Shown: one piece after another, positions 52,517-61,000 of the stretch
How the letters are laid out: the number at the start of each line of letters is the position of its first letter
Position numbering within the stretch: the stretch's first letter is position 1
From: Pseudomonas grandcourensis
GTDB taxonomy: Bacteria; Pseudomonadota; Gammaproteobacteria; Pseudomonadales; Pseudomonadaceae
NCBI RefSeq assembly: GCF_039909015.1
Contig: NZ_CP150919.1
Span: 5,308,501-5,372,500, forward strand
Direction: 5' to 3'
Length of the DNA stretch: 64,000 nucleotides
Made by a program: the position numbers and the translations under genes
The notes under the pieces: model-generated
What the model saw: the letters and a program-made list of their open reading frames with translations, nothing else
Told to the model about the DNA's origin: nothing
Databases searched by the model: none

Positions 52517-55285
52517 ATGACCGCATGCACCCCTGCTGTTAATCCCATAAAAGCTTGGCTCAGTGAATTTTTACTCACCCGAGAGCTATTCAAAGGCCCC
52601 AACGGCAAACCTCTGTATAGCTACCAACTGTCCGAACACGAGTACGCATCCTTACGTGATTTGCTTCGAAAGTATTTGCGTCTGGCGTCCAGTCCAGTCC
52701 AGTTCATACACCTGGGAGCATGTTTTTGTTTATTCGTCAGTGAGCAGTACCGTAGAAATTACAACAGCTCATGGTCCTGGTCAGGCGCTGAGAGCGAGTT
52801 AGCCGTCTCACTTTCACACAGCCAGCATGCAACCTTGACCAGTAAAGGACTGGAATACTGGAAGCGCCCTATTCGATACCGTGAAAACGGTAGGGATTGG
52901 CTAGGGTCACTTTTCGCAGAAGGTGGGTTACCTTGGCCCCTAGTTCAAAAGGAATCACATGGCTTTGGCAAAGCCGTCAATCGAGGCATTAATCTCTTCA
53001 GTGCAGGGAGCAGCCACCGAACAACTGCTGACCTAATAGCGGCGCACGAAGATGAATTGCCAATTTCCTTTCGAAATCTAGAAACCAGGCAGCTGCTTGC
53101 CGGCATTGTTGAACAGTTGATGCATCTGGCGGGGCAATATCCGCTTAAGGATCAGAAAGACCCGGCTGCCTACCTGGATAAAGTCGCTCCTGAGTGGACA
53201 GAAGCCTTTCCAATCCCTCTCGATGAAACTAACGCTAGAGGCCTGATTAATGATTGGCTACATGATGCTGGCAAGCAGCGGCTTGATAGCAAAGAGGCCC
53301 TAATTCAAGCCCGAGCATTCACCTGTGAGCATTTTCTATTAGGCACACTGCCAGACTGGAGGATTAGGACAGAGCTTGCCTTACCAAAGGAACACTCATT
53401 TGATATTGATGCCCAGCAGCTGGGTAGCACTCGGCTCGATCAAGCCTATTACGAAGGTGAGCACATACTAGCTCGTGGGCCTGCGGTGTATGCCCAGCTG
53501 AACGAGTCGCGTCTGACGATCCGCTTCTCCAATCCCTCAATATCAATAGAACGTCGCCGGCTAGGCGAACCTGTCACGCTGCGCTTACTCGACAATGGAC
53601 GAGTTGTTCAATGTTACCAATTCGACGGCAGCGAGTTGGATTACGAAGAGACGCCGTTAGTTTTTGAGCAGCGGGCTGACTGCTGGCAATTAGTCGGAAC
53701 GTCCTCTTGCGGTGTTGCTGGTGAGTCCGCACGTATTCGCATTCCGACCAAATTTAGTATTTCGTCAGACGGCCCCGCACCATCGCTACTGACTACCGAC
53801 AGAGAGAACGGCCAGTGGCTGGATTTACGGGCCGACATATCGCTCCAAAACGGCCCTGATCTCTATCGAATCGAGCTAAATAAAAATCTAAACGAACACC
53901 GTAAGCCCGCTCTGGCCGGTGTTCAGGGCCTCTATGACAGCAATCCGAGTGTTGTGTATTTGGGTTGGCCACGACTGGAGCTGCCCGAAGACTATGAGTT
54001 TGGTTTGGGCGATATTCTAGAGTTTGCTAATGGGCAACCCCTGGATAGTCTTCGCCGTAACGGCCCTTTAGGTGTCGTTCGTTACAACTTAAAAAGCCGC
54101 ACGGGAAAAACGCTGTTAACACGCCGTTTTGCCGTCTTACCCAAAGAATTCAGTACCTCGTTGCTTCCCGCAACCACCGAAAAACCTGCGCGATTGCAGG
54201 TCAAAGGTGCGCTCCAGCTTGACTTGAAAATCGACAGCTCGCTGCTAATGGCCAAGCGGTTGGAGTCTGATCAGCCCGTAACCACTTTCAGCCTTATTCA
54301 CCCAACCGATGCACCTCCTGCTGGTTTTACGCTGAAGATCGACCAGAAAAACAGCAATCAGCCACTACAACTTCGTCTCCCGTATCCGTATCAAGGGGCA
54401 CGGCTTATTGGACCAGACGACCGGCCTTCACGAGCACATGAACTTACGTTAGCTGAGCTAATAGGTCATCGCATTGCATTGACCTCAGGACAAGCTCAAG
54501 GGCAAAGCTTCTACATGCAATTGGAACTGGTGTGCGAGGCGCTGCCGCATCCAAAACGGCACTATGAGATCAAAGTAGGCTCATCGCCCACGCTGCTAAA
54601 TTTATTTAGCTACCAAAATGACATGCTGCAAATGCTAGGAGCAGTCGACGAACAAGATGCGTTTATCAGACTCACCCTAGAAACCGAAAAGCGTGCGCTC
54701 AGCCTGAATATCAGACGGTACAACGGCCGCTTGCAATGGGAAAATCGAGACACATTCACGATCTGCGAAATAAGTAACGCGACAATTTTGAATGAAACCG
54801 AAGCTGAAGCAATGTTGCTTTCCGATCCTAAGCAAGCACCAGTCAGAATTGAGGGACTCAAGAGCCAAGGTGTTACCACCGGGCGATTTATTATACCCAA
54901 CACCATGCAACGTGATGGCCCATGGCTAATCTATCCTGCCAAAGATAGTAAAACTCAATTTCGCCCTGCGCTGTTCGTGTCGACATCGTCGATTGCTGAA
55001 ATTCAAACTGAAGTTTTTTCCCTGCACAGGGCAACACAGGTTTACCACCCAAAAACCAACCCAGATGCCATCAGTCAACAAATCACCGCGATGGCAATAG
55101 AGTTTGGACACAGCGGCTGGCAATATTTAGCGGATTTGAAGCAGCACTACGCACACCTGCCGTTGTCTTCATTTGAAAGCTGGAAGGCACTGTCAAAGCA
55201 ACCAGAGGCGCTTGCATTCGCGGTGCTCCGACTAGAAATGGACGAAGCTAGCATCCACTGGCGATCAGTCCAGCAATCAAATTAG
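52517..55285 (+). CDS. Large protein resembling the STY4851/ECs_5259 (YjiT, DruH-like) family
   Basis: 922-residue cytoplasmic protein without a signal peptide, membrane segment or recognised catalytic motif. The N-terminal region (IKAWLSEFLLTRELFKGPNG, KPLYSYQLSEHEYASLRDLL, GLEYWKRPIRYRENGRDWLGS, LFAEGGLPWPLV) recalls the STY4851/YjiT family, which in enterobacteria sits beside a DUF1998 helicase and which I associate with the Druantia type III defence protein DruH. The link is from memory and needs a profile search. The gene has visibly more A/T-rich codons than neighbouring core genes, suggesting acquisition. Only a fragment of a possible partner follows. Confidence 0.55.
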   Translation: MTACTPAVNPIKAWLSEFLLTRELFKGPNGKPLYSYQLSEHEYASLRDLLRKYLRLASSPVQFIHLGACFCLFVSEQYRRNYNSSWSWSGAESELAVSLSHSQHATLTSKGLEYWKRPIRYRENGRDWLGSLFAEGGLPWPLVQKESHGFGKAVNRGINLFSAGSSHRTTADLIAAHEDELPISFRNLETRQLLAGIVEQLMHLAGQYPLKDQKDPAAYLDKVAPEWTEAFPIPLDETNARGLINDWLHDAGKQRLDSKEALIQARAFTCEHFLLGTLPDWRIRTELALPKEHSFDIDAQQLGSTRLDQAYYEGEHILARGPAVYAQLNESRLTIRFSNPSISIERRRLGEPVTLRLLDNGRVVQCYQFDGSELDYEETPLVFEQRADCWQLVGTSSCGVAGESARIRIPTKFSISSDGPAPSLLTTDRENGQWLDLRADISLQNGPDLYRIELNKNLNEHRKPALAGVQGLYDSNPSVVYLGWPRLELPEDYEFGLGDILEFANGQPLDSLRRNGPLGVVRYNLKSRTGKTLLTRRFAVLPKEFSTSLLPATTEKPARLQVKGALQLDLKIDSSLLMAKRLESDQPVTTFSLIHPTDAPPAGFTLKIDQKNSNQPLQLRLPYPYQGARLIGPDDRPSRAHELTLAELIGHRIALTSGQAQGQSFYMQLELVCEALPHPKRHYEIKVGSSPTLLNLFSYQNDMLQMLGAVDEQDAFIRLTLETEKRALSLNIRRYNGRLQWENRDTFTICEISNATILNETEAEAMLLSDPKQAPVRIEGLKSQGVTTGRFIIPNTMQRDGPWLIYPAKDSKTQFRPALFVSTSSIAEIQTEVFSLHRATQVYHPKTNPDAISQQITAMAIEFGHSGWQYLADLKQHYAHLPLSSFESWKALSKQPEALAFAVLRLEMDEASIHWRSVQQSN

Positions 55286-55286
55286 T

Positions 55287-55625
55287 CATGACTGGAGGTT
55301 TCAACTTGATCAAGAAGCACTTCTTAAGCTTTGGTTGGGTAGCCAGTTCTCCATCTCACCTGAAATTGAAATAAAAGAACGAAGCAGGGAGCTTCAACAC
55401 GCGAGAGTGATAACAGTAGATTGGGCATCGGGTAAGCGCAGCAAAGTTTTCCTTGATCAAGGAATGGGTTACTGGCGAGGTAGAATGCCGTATCGCGACC
55501 AGATGGGGTTTGACTTCCGCGCTAACCACGAGAGCCAAGCGCTACAAATGCTGGAGAAATATAAAATGGCGCAAATGTGTCCTAGCGGCGATTGGCCCAC
55601 TTACATGAGTCTGCTCGTGAGCTAA
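55287..55625 (+). pseudogene. Probable C-terminal remnant of a partner gene (DruE-like helicase?)
   Basis: A frame open across the stop of the preceding gene gives about 110 residues (DWRFQLDQEALLKLWLGSQF, RVITVDWASGKRSKVFLDQG, MGYWRGRMPYRDQMGFDF) ending at TAA 55625. There is no convincing start or ribosome binding site. Its position right behind the DruH-like gene is where the large helicase gene would begin, so a deletion that left only the helicase tail is a reasonable inference. It could instead be a small independent gene starting at 55335. Confidence 0.4.
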
Positions 55626-56054
55626 GCCAAGCCAAGCACCCAATGAGTCAGAGAGTGGTGTCCACCTAAGGTAAAGTGGACGCCACTCGTCTGTCTTTAA
55701 AGGCGCTCCAAAATTATCTGTGCGTCGGATTTCTTTAGACCACTACACAAATCGAACATCTGAAAGCCCCCGATCTGATCGGGGCGTTCTTATGGGGTAG
55801 GAAAACACCTACTGGCAATCTCAGTAGTAGCTAAACCTCCTACAGAAAATCCAGCACATTCTGTATTGAGGGTCACTCCAAGCAACTCTAAACTTTATTG
55901 CAAGCGCCTAAGAAACGCCCAACGTAGAAGCGACTTCATCACACAGAATGCATGCTGGCATCCGCCATACATGCGCAATCCTGTGGGTAGGAGGAACCGC
56001 TTGTTGGGATTTCTTAAATCCTCTACGTCGGGCTCTGGCCATTTTCAACTTTAT
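55626..56054. other. Non-coding stretch before the BRO-N gene
   Basis: About 430 bases with an IS-end-like inverted repeat (55653-55688), a terminator-like hairpin (CCCCGATC / GATCGGGG, about 55767-55784) and the leader of the BRO-N gene. Short frames on both strands lack start signals. Confidence 0.5.
55653..55688. repeat. Inverted repeat, possible insertion-sequence end remnant
   Basis: GAGTGGTGTCCAC and GTGGACGCCACTC form 13-base arms (12 of 13 paired) around a ten-base loop. The motif resembles ends seen on some IS3-type elements, but no transposase is present. Confidence 0.5.
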
Positions 56055-56063
56055 ACGTAGAGG
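56020..56063 (+). promoter_or_regulatory. Hairpin sequestering the ribosome binding site of the BRO-N gene
   Basis: CCTCTACGT (56020-56028) pairs perfectly with ACGTAGAGG (56055-56063), which includes the AGAGG Shine-Dalgarno. An alternative pairing GAGGA (55991-55995) with TCCTC (56019-56023) could release it. Confidence 0.5.
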
Positions 56064-56071
56064 TAATGGAT

Positions 56072-56635
56072 ATGCCTGTAAATACTTCACTCCGATCAGT
56101 AATCTCTGATCCTTTCCATCCAATGATCTTTACCCTCCATAACCTACCGCTCCATGCCCTCCTGCTGGAAAATCAACCATGGTTCTGTGCCCGTGACATT
56201 GGCCGCTTGATGGGTGTCCATCTGAGTGATCGCATGGTCAGCAAACTGGATAAGGATCAACGCTGCTTCTTGTGGATTGAGTATTTCCGACAACCACGGA
56301 AACAGCTAATGCTCAGCGAGTCCGGTGTGTATGCACTATTGGTGTATCACTATGTTCCCGCAAATCGATTGTTACGCGAATGGCTGACCCAGCAGGTTGT
56401 GCAGGCCTTACGTGATGCCGTGCAGCCGTATGCTGCGGATCGACCGATGTTGAGTTCGTTGGACTGGCCGGAAATGTCGTTAAATCTGCTGCACTGGCGG
56501 GGTGAAAGTTGGATTCGGCTACGAGACATGCCTTACCTGTTAGACGATCAAACGCAGCGGCGGGTGTTGGTAGCTAAGCCTTGGTGGCGGAAGGTAGCCC
56601 GGGTGTTTCAGTCGTCGAAGCATTCGAGGGACTAA
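56072..56635 (+). CDS. BRO-N domain antirepressor-like protein
   Basis: 187-residue protein with an N-terminal BRO-N domain (MIFTLHNLPLHALLLENQPWFCARDIGRLMG, LMLSESGVYALLVYHYVPANRLLREWL), as in phage antirepressors, and a divergent C-terminal part. ATG 56072 is preferred over 56066 because AGAGG then lies eight bases upstream. Such genes are usually phage-derived; no other phage gene is visible here. A hairpin covers the ribosome binding site, hinting at translational control. Confidence 0.8.
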   Translation: MPVNTSLRSVISDPFHPMIFTLHNLPLHALLLENQPWFCARDIGRLMGVHLSDRMVSKLDKDQRCFLWIEYFRQPRKQLMLSESGVYALLVYHYVPANRLLREWLTQQVVQALRDAVQPYAADRPMLSSLDWPEMSLNLLHWRGESWIRLRDMPYLLDDQTQRRVLVAKPWWRKVARVFQSSKHSRD

Positions 56636-56643
56636 GGACAGCC

Positions 56644-56674
56644 TGTAGGAACGAAAACGCGAGGGTTTCCTACA
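56644..56674. repeat. Inverted repeat TGTAGGAA...TTCCTACA (copy 1)
   Basis: Eight-base arms at 56644-56651 and 56667-56674 with a 15-base spacer, between the stops of the BRO-N and nuclease genes. The same arms recur at 57895-57912. Confidence 0.6.
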
Positions 56675-56770
56675 AGCACTTCACCAACTGTCCTCATTTC
56701 CATAACCAGCAACTCGCAGCCTCTCAATATTTGCAGGCAACAGCCCTCACTGCCTCAGCACACAGTTCAA

Positions 56771-57868
56771 TCAGGCTTCAATTGCTTCCAACCGCTGCTT
56801 CAACTTCTCATTCAGCAACGCTCCATGTACTCCAGAATGAATTTCCCGATGGCAACTTGGGCACACGGCTCCCACATAGCGCGGGTGATCTAGTCCACCA
56901 TCTGAGAGCCGGTTTACGTGATGCGGCTCTAAGTAGGGGGTGCCATCCTTTTTCGTAAAAGGAGCCGGTTTCTCACAGCTCTCACATTCTCCCTTGGCGC
57001 GCATCAGCACATAGTGCGCAACCTTTCGGCTGCGCTGGTAGATCTTACGCGGAGCGGATACCCCTAAATCATCGCTGCTGGGCTTACATGCAGCCAGCGC
57101 AGCCAACCGCGCAGCATCCAGAGACCCGGAAAGGTCAGCCTCATCTTCATCCTGTTCTTCAGCTTCAATTGCTTCAGCAGGAATTGCCACAGGGACTAAC
57201 CGAAAAACAATCGCCGTCCGATCCTGGCCGCTCACATCCGGCTGGATCTGCTCAAACGTGTCGGCGCAAGAAAACTCGCCCATGTAAGCGTTGCCTTTAC
57301 CTTTGCCTAGGGACTTAAACAAGTGAAGCGCTCGACCATCCACGGCATGCTCAGCAATGGCTCGGTTGCCACGGGTCAAAGTCATCGGCCCGCGCTGCCC
57401 TTCACCGGTATAAAAGTAGGCGCCGTCTTCCCAGTGGTCGGCATACCCGTATTGTTCACCGCTATCGCCAGTGAACAAAAAAATCGCAGGGTAGGTAGCG
57501 GACGCTGCAATGCCGCTTTGCAGGCTTCCACCGAACGGTCCGTTGATTTCAGTTTTTCGGTCGTAAACAGCTCCCGGTCTGAACTGCAAGACATGCGTGC
57601 CCTCCCCACTCGGTAACTCCACAACAGTGAAGCCCCGCTTTTTTAGATAACTGTTGGTCGGGTGCCCACCGGAGAACTCTCCTACGGCAATGCCAGTTGC
57701 CAGAGAGACGATTTTCTTCGCCGGATACAGTTCGCCGCCCGAGTGAACGGCGTAACGGTGAGCTAAGTTTTTTTCCCAGCCCAGCCACTCGTGCTTACTC
57801 CGAAATTTACGGTCAAATTCCAGCAACGCTTTGTCTATTCGTTCCTTCGAAACCGCTTTGATCACCAC
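56771..57868 (-). CDS. SRA-HNH modification-dependent endonuclease (ScoMcrA type)
   Basis: Likely type IV restriction enzyme cutting modified foreign DNA. The 365-residue protein has an N-terminal region of about 80 residues, a ScoMcrA/YDG-type SRA-like recognition domain (about 85-215: GAVYDRKTEINGPFGGSLQ, GYADHWEDGAYFYTGEGQ, NRAIAEHAVDGRALHLF) and a C-terminal HNH nuclease (about 275-355: CESCEKPAPF, YLEPHHVNRLSDGG, GAVCPSCHREIHSG) with paired CxxC zinc ligands. All catalytic residues appear intact. Which modification it reads, 5-methylcytosine or phosphorothioate, cannot be told from sequence alone. Confidence 0.88.
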   Translation of the reverse strand: MVIKAVSKERIDKALLEFDRKFRSKHEWLGWEKNLAHRYAVHSGGELYPAKKIVSLATGIAVGEFSGGHPTNSYLKKRGFTVVELPSGEGTHVLQFRPGAVYDRKTEINGPFGGSLQSGIAASATYPAIFLFTGDSGEQYGYADHWEDGAYFYTGEGQRGPMTLTRGNRAIAEHAVDGRALHLFKSLGKGKGNAYMGEFSCADTFEQIQPDVSGQDRTAIVFRLVPVAIPAEAIEAEEQDEDEADLSGSLDAARLAALAACKPSSDDLGVSAPRKIYQRSRKVAHYVLMRAKGECESCEKPAPFTKKDGTPYLEPHHVNRLSDGGLDHPRYVGAVCPSCHREIHSGVHGALLNEKLKQRLEAIEA

Positions 57869-57894
57869 GAGTGCTGCCCTTTATCGACAATGGC

Positions 57895-57912
57895 TGTAGG
57901 AAAATTCCTACA
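57895..57912. repeat. Palindrome TGTAGGAA-AA-TTCCTACA (copy 2)
   Basis: Eight-base perfect arms with a two-base spacer, 27 bases upstream of the nuclease start. Its position fits an operator for that gene. Confidence 0.6.
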
Positions 57913-58065
57913 ATCACCAAAGTATCAAAAGGCTTCAATTTGTTATAGGGCGAAAAGCCACTATTTCTAAGCGCTATTGCTCAATAACGGGCAGCGGTGG
58001 AATGGACCAGCCGCTGTTCGCCTGCTACATGAATCTCATATCTTCCACGACAATACTCTGCGCCC

Positions 58066-61000
58066 TCACCTCCCCAACCCACTAATCCGCCACGGACACA
58101 CCGCTGCCCTAACCCCACTCGGCCCAACAATCTCCGGCGTCTGCCCCAAGGACCTCGCACTCAACACACTCCCCACCCGCTCAATCAACTGATCAAACCC
58201 CAACGTCGCATCCTCCTGATGCAATTTGCGCAGTTGTTCGACCAGGGCATAGGTAAAGGCCCCATAGCTGTTCGACCCCACCTCATACTCATTGGCTTTT
58301 TCGTTCTCCCGCGCGGCATAGAGCATCAGCGGCATGTACGGCCCATGGTGGCCGTAGAGTTTGCCTTGGCGCAGCAGTTGGGCTTTTTTCTCGGGACGAA
58401 GGCCCGTGGCGGCGCCTTGGGTGGTGCGGGTGCGGGTGAGGCCGCGGGTTTTGTTGTCTTGTTCGCTGAAGTCGCGGCGGTCGCTGTCGACGGCGTAGAC
58501 GCGGCGGTCCCAGTCGCCGGCGTAGGGGTCCCAGCGCAGCATGCGGTGGCGGATGTCGCTGGGTGGGGTGATGCCACGCACGCGGCCGTTGCCGCGGGTC
58601 ATGCCGCCGGCGTAGCAGCAGTCGAACATGACGGTGAGTTTGGCGCCGTGGCCGTCCGGGTCGAATGGCAGGTGGCTGTAGAACTGGCGGAACAGTTTGT
58701 CGGTGAAGTGGGTGCTTTCGTCGTCCCAGTCGAAGTCGTGGAGCACCAGGGTTTCGTCCATGCAGTCGGCTTCGCCGCTGCTGCTGTAGACCGGCAGTTG
58801 AGTGCCGTGGCCGGAGTAGAACAACACGCGCTCGTCCCCGGCGCGGGCGCCTTCCACCAGCCATTCGAGGCGCTCGACGAAGTTGGCCCGGGTCGCTCGG
58901 GCGTCGTGCAGCAATCGGATGTCGCCAGCGTCGTAGCCGCTTTCCTGGAGCATGCGGCTGATCAGGTAGGTGTCGTTGATGCAGCCGTCCAGGCGTGCAC
59001 TCGGGTCGAGGTAATCGTTGATGCCGACCACCAGGGCGCGGCGTTTGCGTTGGCCGCTGCGGGACAGGAACGCTGGCACTTCCAGTGCCCGTGCGGCCAC
59101 CACATCACGGGCCAATTGCGGCCAGAGGCCGGTCTGGCTGGTGGGTGACGACAAGTAGGCCTGGGCGGCGTGGTTGAGGTCGAGCAGGTCATCGCGCAAT
59201 GGCAAGGTGAATTCGGTTTGCAGGTCGACCCGCGCGGAATCCGGCGAGGTGATTGGCCGGGTCAGCAAGCCGTCGTTGGGGTTATAGAGGTGGAACCAGC
59301 GGCGGATGCCTCGGCCGTTTTCGCTCAGGCGCAGGACTCTCCCGCCCCACACTTCGCGCATCACCAGCGGCAGTGCGATCGGTGAGCCGAAGCTGACGAA
59401 CACCCGGCCATCGATGCGCTTGAGTGCCGAACCTTTTTTCGCCACCGACCGGCGCAGGGCGTCGTAGCCGATCAGGCTGCCCAAGCCTTGGGCGAAGATG
59501 ATCTGCGGATTGAATGCGTCGATCTTTGCGAGCAGATGTTGAGTCAACTCCGTGCGCAAATCGGCGTCTTCGATCCATTGCACGAGGGCGCCCACCGTGG
59601 TGCGCAACATCTGGTTGACCGGCAGGCCCCAACTGCCGAAGTTCTCGTCGGCCTTGCCCCTGGCATCGGCCCTCAGCATCGCCAGGCCTCGGGTGATCTG
59701 GGCGAAGTCCGGCCCCTCCTTGAGTTGCTCATCGAAGCACAGAAAGTCGATGTCCTGGTCATCGATGGGGCGACCGTTCTGTGCCAGTTGAGTGCGGATC
59801 AAGGTGCGCCATTGTTCCTGCCAGTTCGCATCGATACCGCCCTGCCCGCCCGTTGCCCGGCTGAACCCCACGCCGGGCAGGCACAGGACGCGCAGCCGTG
59901 TTGGCGCGACCTCCGATCCCGGCTCGACCAAGGCTTTGCTGGCCGGCGCCGCCACCGGGGGCACCGTTTGCCCTTGGGCGGTGACCATCAAATCCTGCAG
60001 GCGCCGCAGTTTCGCCTCCAGGCTGTCTGCACTGGGCGCGGCAGGCGTGAGTGCCGCCTGGCCCGGATCAGCCAGGGCACGACTGCGGTTGCCAAGAAAA
60101 CCGCTGACCCACTGGGCGCTGCTCTTCCAGATCTGCTCTGGATCGAGGCCATCGAGGTAACCGGTGGCGCTGTCCACCACCTGTCGGCTTTGGGTCGCCA
60201 GTTCGGACTCGATCAATGGCAACCCGGCGCGACTCGGCACCACGGTGGCCGCCAATGTCGGCGCTGCCGTTACGCTCGGTGCGGCACGCCAGATGGGTGC
60301 ATTGCCGAAGTGCTGCGCGGCGACCACCCGTGGGCCGAGGGCACTGCGCGGCACCTTGAAGTGATCGCAAAGAAACGCCAGCAAACTGGTGTGATCGTAG
60401 TGCTGCGCCTGGACATCGCCCGTCCAGGGGATCAAACCCGGCTTGAGCCACGGCGAAGCCAGGATCGCCGGTACACGCACGCCGAGGCGGGTGAAGGGGT
60501 TCTTCCAGGGCACATCGACCGTTGAACCGGTTGCCACGCAAGTTGGCGGCACCACGTGGTCTTGGAAGCCGCCATGTTCGTCGTACAACAGCACGAACAA
60601 GGTTTTGCTCCAGACAGCGGCATTGGCCGACAAGGCGTTGAACACCTCGCCGACGAACTGATCGCCAAAGCGCAAATCTTCAGGTGGATGATGGGACACG
60701 TTTGGCCCGAGTTTGCCGTTGAGCAGGCCATAGCTCGGTTCGATCCACGACAGTTCAGGGAGTTTGTTTCCGGCGACGTCTGCCTTGAAGTCGTCGATGC
60801 TCAGGTGCTGCAAACCACCCTTGACCAGCGCCGCCAACGGAACAGCGCCGTCGGAATAAATGCGCGCGTCATGGCCGTTGTTGCGCAGCAGCGAAAAAAT
60901 GCTCTCGCCGCCGAACTGTGCGATCAGGCTTTTGATGCCGGCCAGTACCGTGCCGGTGGAGGGCATCAGTAGATGACCATTGCAACTGCCGAGCATGGCA

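Noticed and set aside
55866..56123. Short frames on both strands upstream of the BRO-N gene
   Set aside because: They overlap the structured leader, lack ribosome binding sites and give compositionally odd peptides.
58219..59148. A 309-codon frame antisense to the caspase domain
   Set aside because: Alanine/valine-rich shadow translation with no domain or start signal.
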